A DNA stretch of 7,283 nucleotides from Sphingobacterium sp. UBA1575 (GTDB taxonomy: Bacteria > Bacteroidota > Bacteroidia > Sphingobacteriales > Sphingobacteriaceae), in NCBI GenBank assembly GCA_002322865.1, contig DCOH01000036.1, positions 37,849 to 45,131 on the forward strand. The letters run 5' to 3'. The notes under the pieces are model-generated. The model saw only the letters and a list, made by a program, of their open reading frames with translations, made no database searches and had not been told where the DNA came from. The position numbers and the translations under genes are program-made. Shown one piece after another: positions 5,557 through 7,283 of the stretch (positions are counted from its first letter, which is position 1; each line of letters starts with the position of its first letter).

Positions 5557-6573
5557 TTATAATAGGTTAACTTCACGTTCCAATGCCACCCCAAACCTGT
5601 TCAGAACATCGTCCACAATAATAGACGATATTTGGAATATCTCATTTCCAGTGGCTTGGCCACAGTTGGTCAAGACTAAAGCTTGATTTTTCCACACCTG
5701 AACTTCTCCAACCCGTTTCCCTTTCCAACCACATTCCTCTATTAGCCAGCCTGCTGCCAACTTTTCAGCGTCCTCATTGATAGGATAATGTACGATGGTG
5801 GGAAATTGTTTTCTCAATTCTTCAAATTGTGCGGTGGGTATAATCGGATTCTTGAAAAAACTCCCCGCGTTTCCGACGGTTGAAGGGTCTGGAAGTTTCT
5901 CGACACGGATATGGGATACAACCTCGGCTACATCTTTAATCGTAGGTTCCGTAATTCCTCTATTTTTTAATTCGGTTTCTATTGCACCATAGCTGGTATT
6001 GATCGTTCCAAATAAGGCAAGTTCATAGGTAACACTGCAGATGATGAATCTTCCTTTATATTCTTTTTTGAAAATGCTATCCCGGTAAGAGAATTCACAT
6101 TCGGCATTATTAAATGTCCTGAATTCGCCAGTCTGCGTATCGAAAGCTCGGCAAGAGTAAAAAATATGCATCAGCTCTTGGCCATAGGCGCCAATGTTCT
6201 GGATAGGAGAGGCACCCACAGTTCCTGGAATAAGCGCCATGTTTTCCATCCCTGGAAAGTCATGTTCTATGCAATACCAGACTAGGTCGTTCCACACTTC
6301 ACCAGCCTCAGCCGTCACAAATACCTTGTCGTTCTGAATAAAATGTTGCTTTCCCTTATTGCACATATGTACAATAAGCCCTTCGTAATTCTTGGTAAAT
6401 AAAACATTTGATCCGCCACCCAATACAAAGAAAGGTTTATTGAAGTAGCCTGCCTCAAAAAGACTGGTTAAGGTAAGTTCATCTTCTACCTTGATGTATT
6501 GTTCCGCTGATGCTTCAATTCCGAAGGTGTTGAACTGCTTCAAGGAGCTGTTGTGCTGGATCTCGTTTTTCAT
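5557..6573 (-). CDS. murB: UDP-N-acetylenolpyruvoylglucosamine reductase (MurB, type I)
   Basis: MurB uses FAD and NADPH to reduce UDP-GlcNAc-enolpyruvate to UDP-MurNAc in the cytoplasm, the second committed step of peptidoglycan synthesis. The 338-residue protein matches the E. coli-type (type I) length. The N-terminal FAD-binding domain (about 10-185) includes FVLGGGSNVLF (49-59), ALIPGTVGASPIQNIGAYG (113-131) and YRDSIF (163-168), whose arginine corresponds to the substrate-site Arg159 of E. coli. The C-terminal MurB domain (about 205-338) carries GNAGSFFKNP (234-243), with S238 as the probable proton donor (E. coli Ser229), and ends LEREVNLL, where E334 probably matches the catalytic Glu325. 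All key residues are present, so the enzyme should be active. The ATG at 6573 is the first in frame and gives the usual N-terminus. Transcription is leftward, diverging from the TetR gene. No clear terminator follows. Confidence 0.97.
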   Translation of the reverse strand: MKNEIQHNSSLKQFNTFGIEASAEQYIKVEDELTLTSLFEAGYFNKPFFVLGGGSNVLFTKNYEGLIVHMCNKGKQHFIQNDKVFVTAEAGEVWNDLVWYCIEHDFPGMENMALIPGTVGASPIQNIGAYGQELMHIFYSCRAFDTQTGEFRTFNNAECEFSYRDSIFKKEYKGRFIICSVTYELALFGTINTSYGAIETELKNRGITEPTIKDVAEVVSHIRVEKLPDPSTVGNAGSFFKNPIIPTAQFEELRKQFPTIVHYPINEDAEKLAAGWLIEECGWKGKRVGEVQVWKNQALVLTNCGQATGNEIFQISSIIVDDVLNRFGVALEREVNLL

Positions 6574-6581
6574 TTTTTGAC

Positions 6582-6648
6582 CGAATCTTTTAAAAGTTCG
6601 AAAAATTTAGCTAACTTTAGTTAAAGACGTAAATATAGGCAAAGCCTA
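6582..6648. promoter_or_regulatory. Divergent murB-TetR control region with three dyads
   Basis: The 100-bp gap between the two divergent starts contains three small symmetric sequences. They are CGAA-T-CTTTTAAAAG-TTCG (6582-6600, a 10-bp perfect palindrome inside CGAA/TTCG arms), TAACT-TT-AGTTA (6612-6623) and TAGGC-AAA-GCCTA (6636-6648). TetR-family proteins typically bind palindromes beside their own gene, so one or more may be an autoregulatory operator that could also affect murB. I see no full -33/-7 promoter match on either strand. The DNA is AT-rich, so chance symmetry is possible. Confidence 0.35.
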
Positions 6649-6673
6649 AAATAATAACTAATTTTAATTGCTA

Positions 6674-7283
6674 ATGGCGAAAAGTGCGGATGCGAAAAGG
6701 ACAAAGATTTTAGAGGCTGCAAAAAAGCGATTTGCTCATTATGGTCTCGCCAAAACTACCATGGCGGAGATTGCGCAGGATTTATCTTTTTCCAAAGCGT
6801 TATTATATTATTATTTTCCGGATAAGAACAGTTTGTTTGCGGCGGTGATGGAGGCAACCATTGATGAATTGCTGGAAATAAGTACCGCAAAAATCAAATC
6901 TGCAAAAACTGTTCAGGCTGCCATCGATGCGTTTTTGGAAACCCGTCTACATATCATTAAGGAAAACTACAACGTGTTTGAATTTACCTACTCGCTGCGC
7001 AATGATATGCCGCCCGATCTAGAATGTGCCATGCCGGCCATGTTTGAAAGGGAAATTGAACAGGTACGGTCCATCCTGGAAATGGGCGTGGAAAATGGAG
7101 AACTAAAGCCCATTGATGATGTCATGACCACAGCCAAAATATTGCTGATCTCTATGTTGGGGATGCGATTGGGCATTCTCAAAGAATTTAAGAACCTGTT
7201 TTTCCCTCCAACTAAGGAAGAGTTTGATTATATATTGGATCTTCAACGGAAACTTTCCAAGATATTTATTGATGGCCTTCGTA
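6674..7283 (+). CDS. TetR/AcrR-family transcriptional regulator (3' end outside window)
   Basis: The frame runs from the ATG at 6674 to the window edge, 203 codons with no stop. TetR proteins are usually about 190-215 residues, so only a few residues are probably missing. The N-terminal DNA-binding domain is clear: KRTKILEAAKKRFAHYG (8-24) is helix 1, and TTMAEIAQDLSFSKALLYYYF (28-48) holds the helix-turn-helix, followed by PDKNSLFAAVME (49-60). The remaining helical part (about 62-203) is the variable ligand-binding and dimerisation domain and does not reveal the ligand. In Bacteroidota, such regulators often precede efflux-pump operons that they repress, so the gene to the right is worth examining; that is inference from family habit. 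The start is supported by family-typical spacing to helix 1. An alternative upstream start is not available in frame. Confidence 0.93.
   Translation, partial: MAKSADAKRTKILEAAKKRFAHYGLAKTTMAEIAQDLSFSKALLYYYFPDKNSLFAAVMEATIDELLEISTAKIKSAKTVQAAIDAFLETRLHIIKENYNVFEFTYSLRNDMPPDLECAMPAMFEREIEQVRSILEMGVENGELKPIDDVMTTAKILLISMLGMRLGILKEFKNLFFPPTKEEFDYILDLQRKLSKIFIDGLR

Overview
The window looks like chromosomal DNA of a Bacteroidota bacterium, most likely from the Sphingobacteriaceae (Sphingobacterium/Pedobacter type). Four things point there: AT-rich intergenic DNA, promoter-like elements of the Bacteroidota type (TTTG, about 20 bp, TAnnTTTG), a tRNA-Asn of the form usual in that phylum, and an ECF sigma factor closely resembling the one I recall from Sphingobacteriaceae. 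This placement rests on recalled family resemblance, not on a search.

Layout from left to right. Positions 1-178 hold the 5' end of a leftward gene for a secreted protein of unknown function. Next comes an unusually long stretch without a gene (179-1591), T-rich on the + strand, in which I can support no gene. Rightward mgtE (1592-2965) encodes a complete MgtE magnesium channel/transporter. It is followed by two identical tRNA-Asn(GUU) genes (3094-3167 and 3621-3694), each with its own intrinsic terminator of different sequence. The spacer between them is crowded with short repeats, including a 21-bp unit repeated three times that carries the core CTCGCAATGACG. A rightward PfkB-family kinase (3754-4674) begins only 17 bases after the second terminator's T-tract.

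The kinase converges on a leftward ECF sigma factor gene (4773-5288), with a long symmetric bidirectional terminator between them. Upstream of the sigma gene are two abutting inverted repeats. Leftward murB (5557-6573) encodes a complete peptidoglycan-precursor reductase. A TetR-family regulator (6674 to beyond the right edge) diverges from murB across a 100-bp gap that contains three small dyads.

Most of the window is housekeeping: magnesium uptake, tRNA, cell-wall precursor synthesis, a sugar or nucleoside kinase and transcription factors. I found no defence system, mobile element with a transposase, CRISPR array or biosynthetic cluster, and no convincing novel multi-gene system. The items most worth a second look are non-coding: the paired dyads upstream of the sigma gene, the repeat mosaic between the tRNA genes, the 1.4-kb empty region, and the missing promoter space in front of the kinase.
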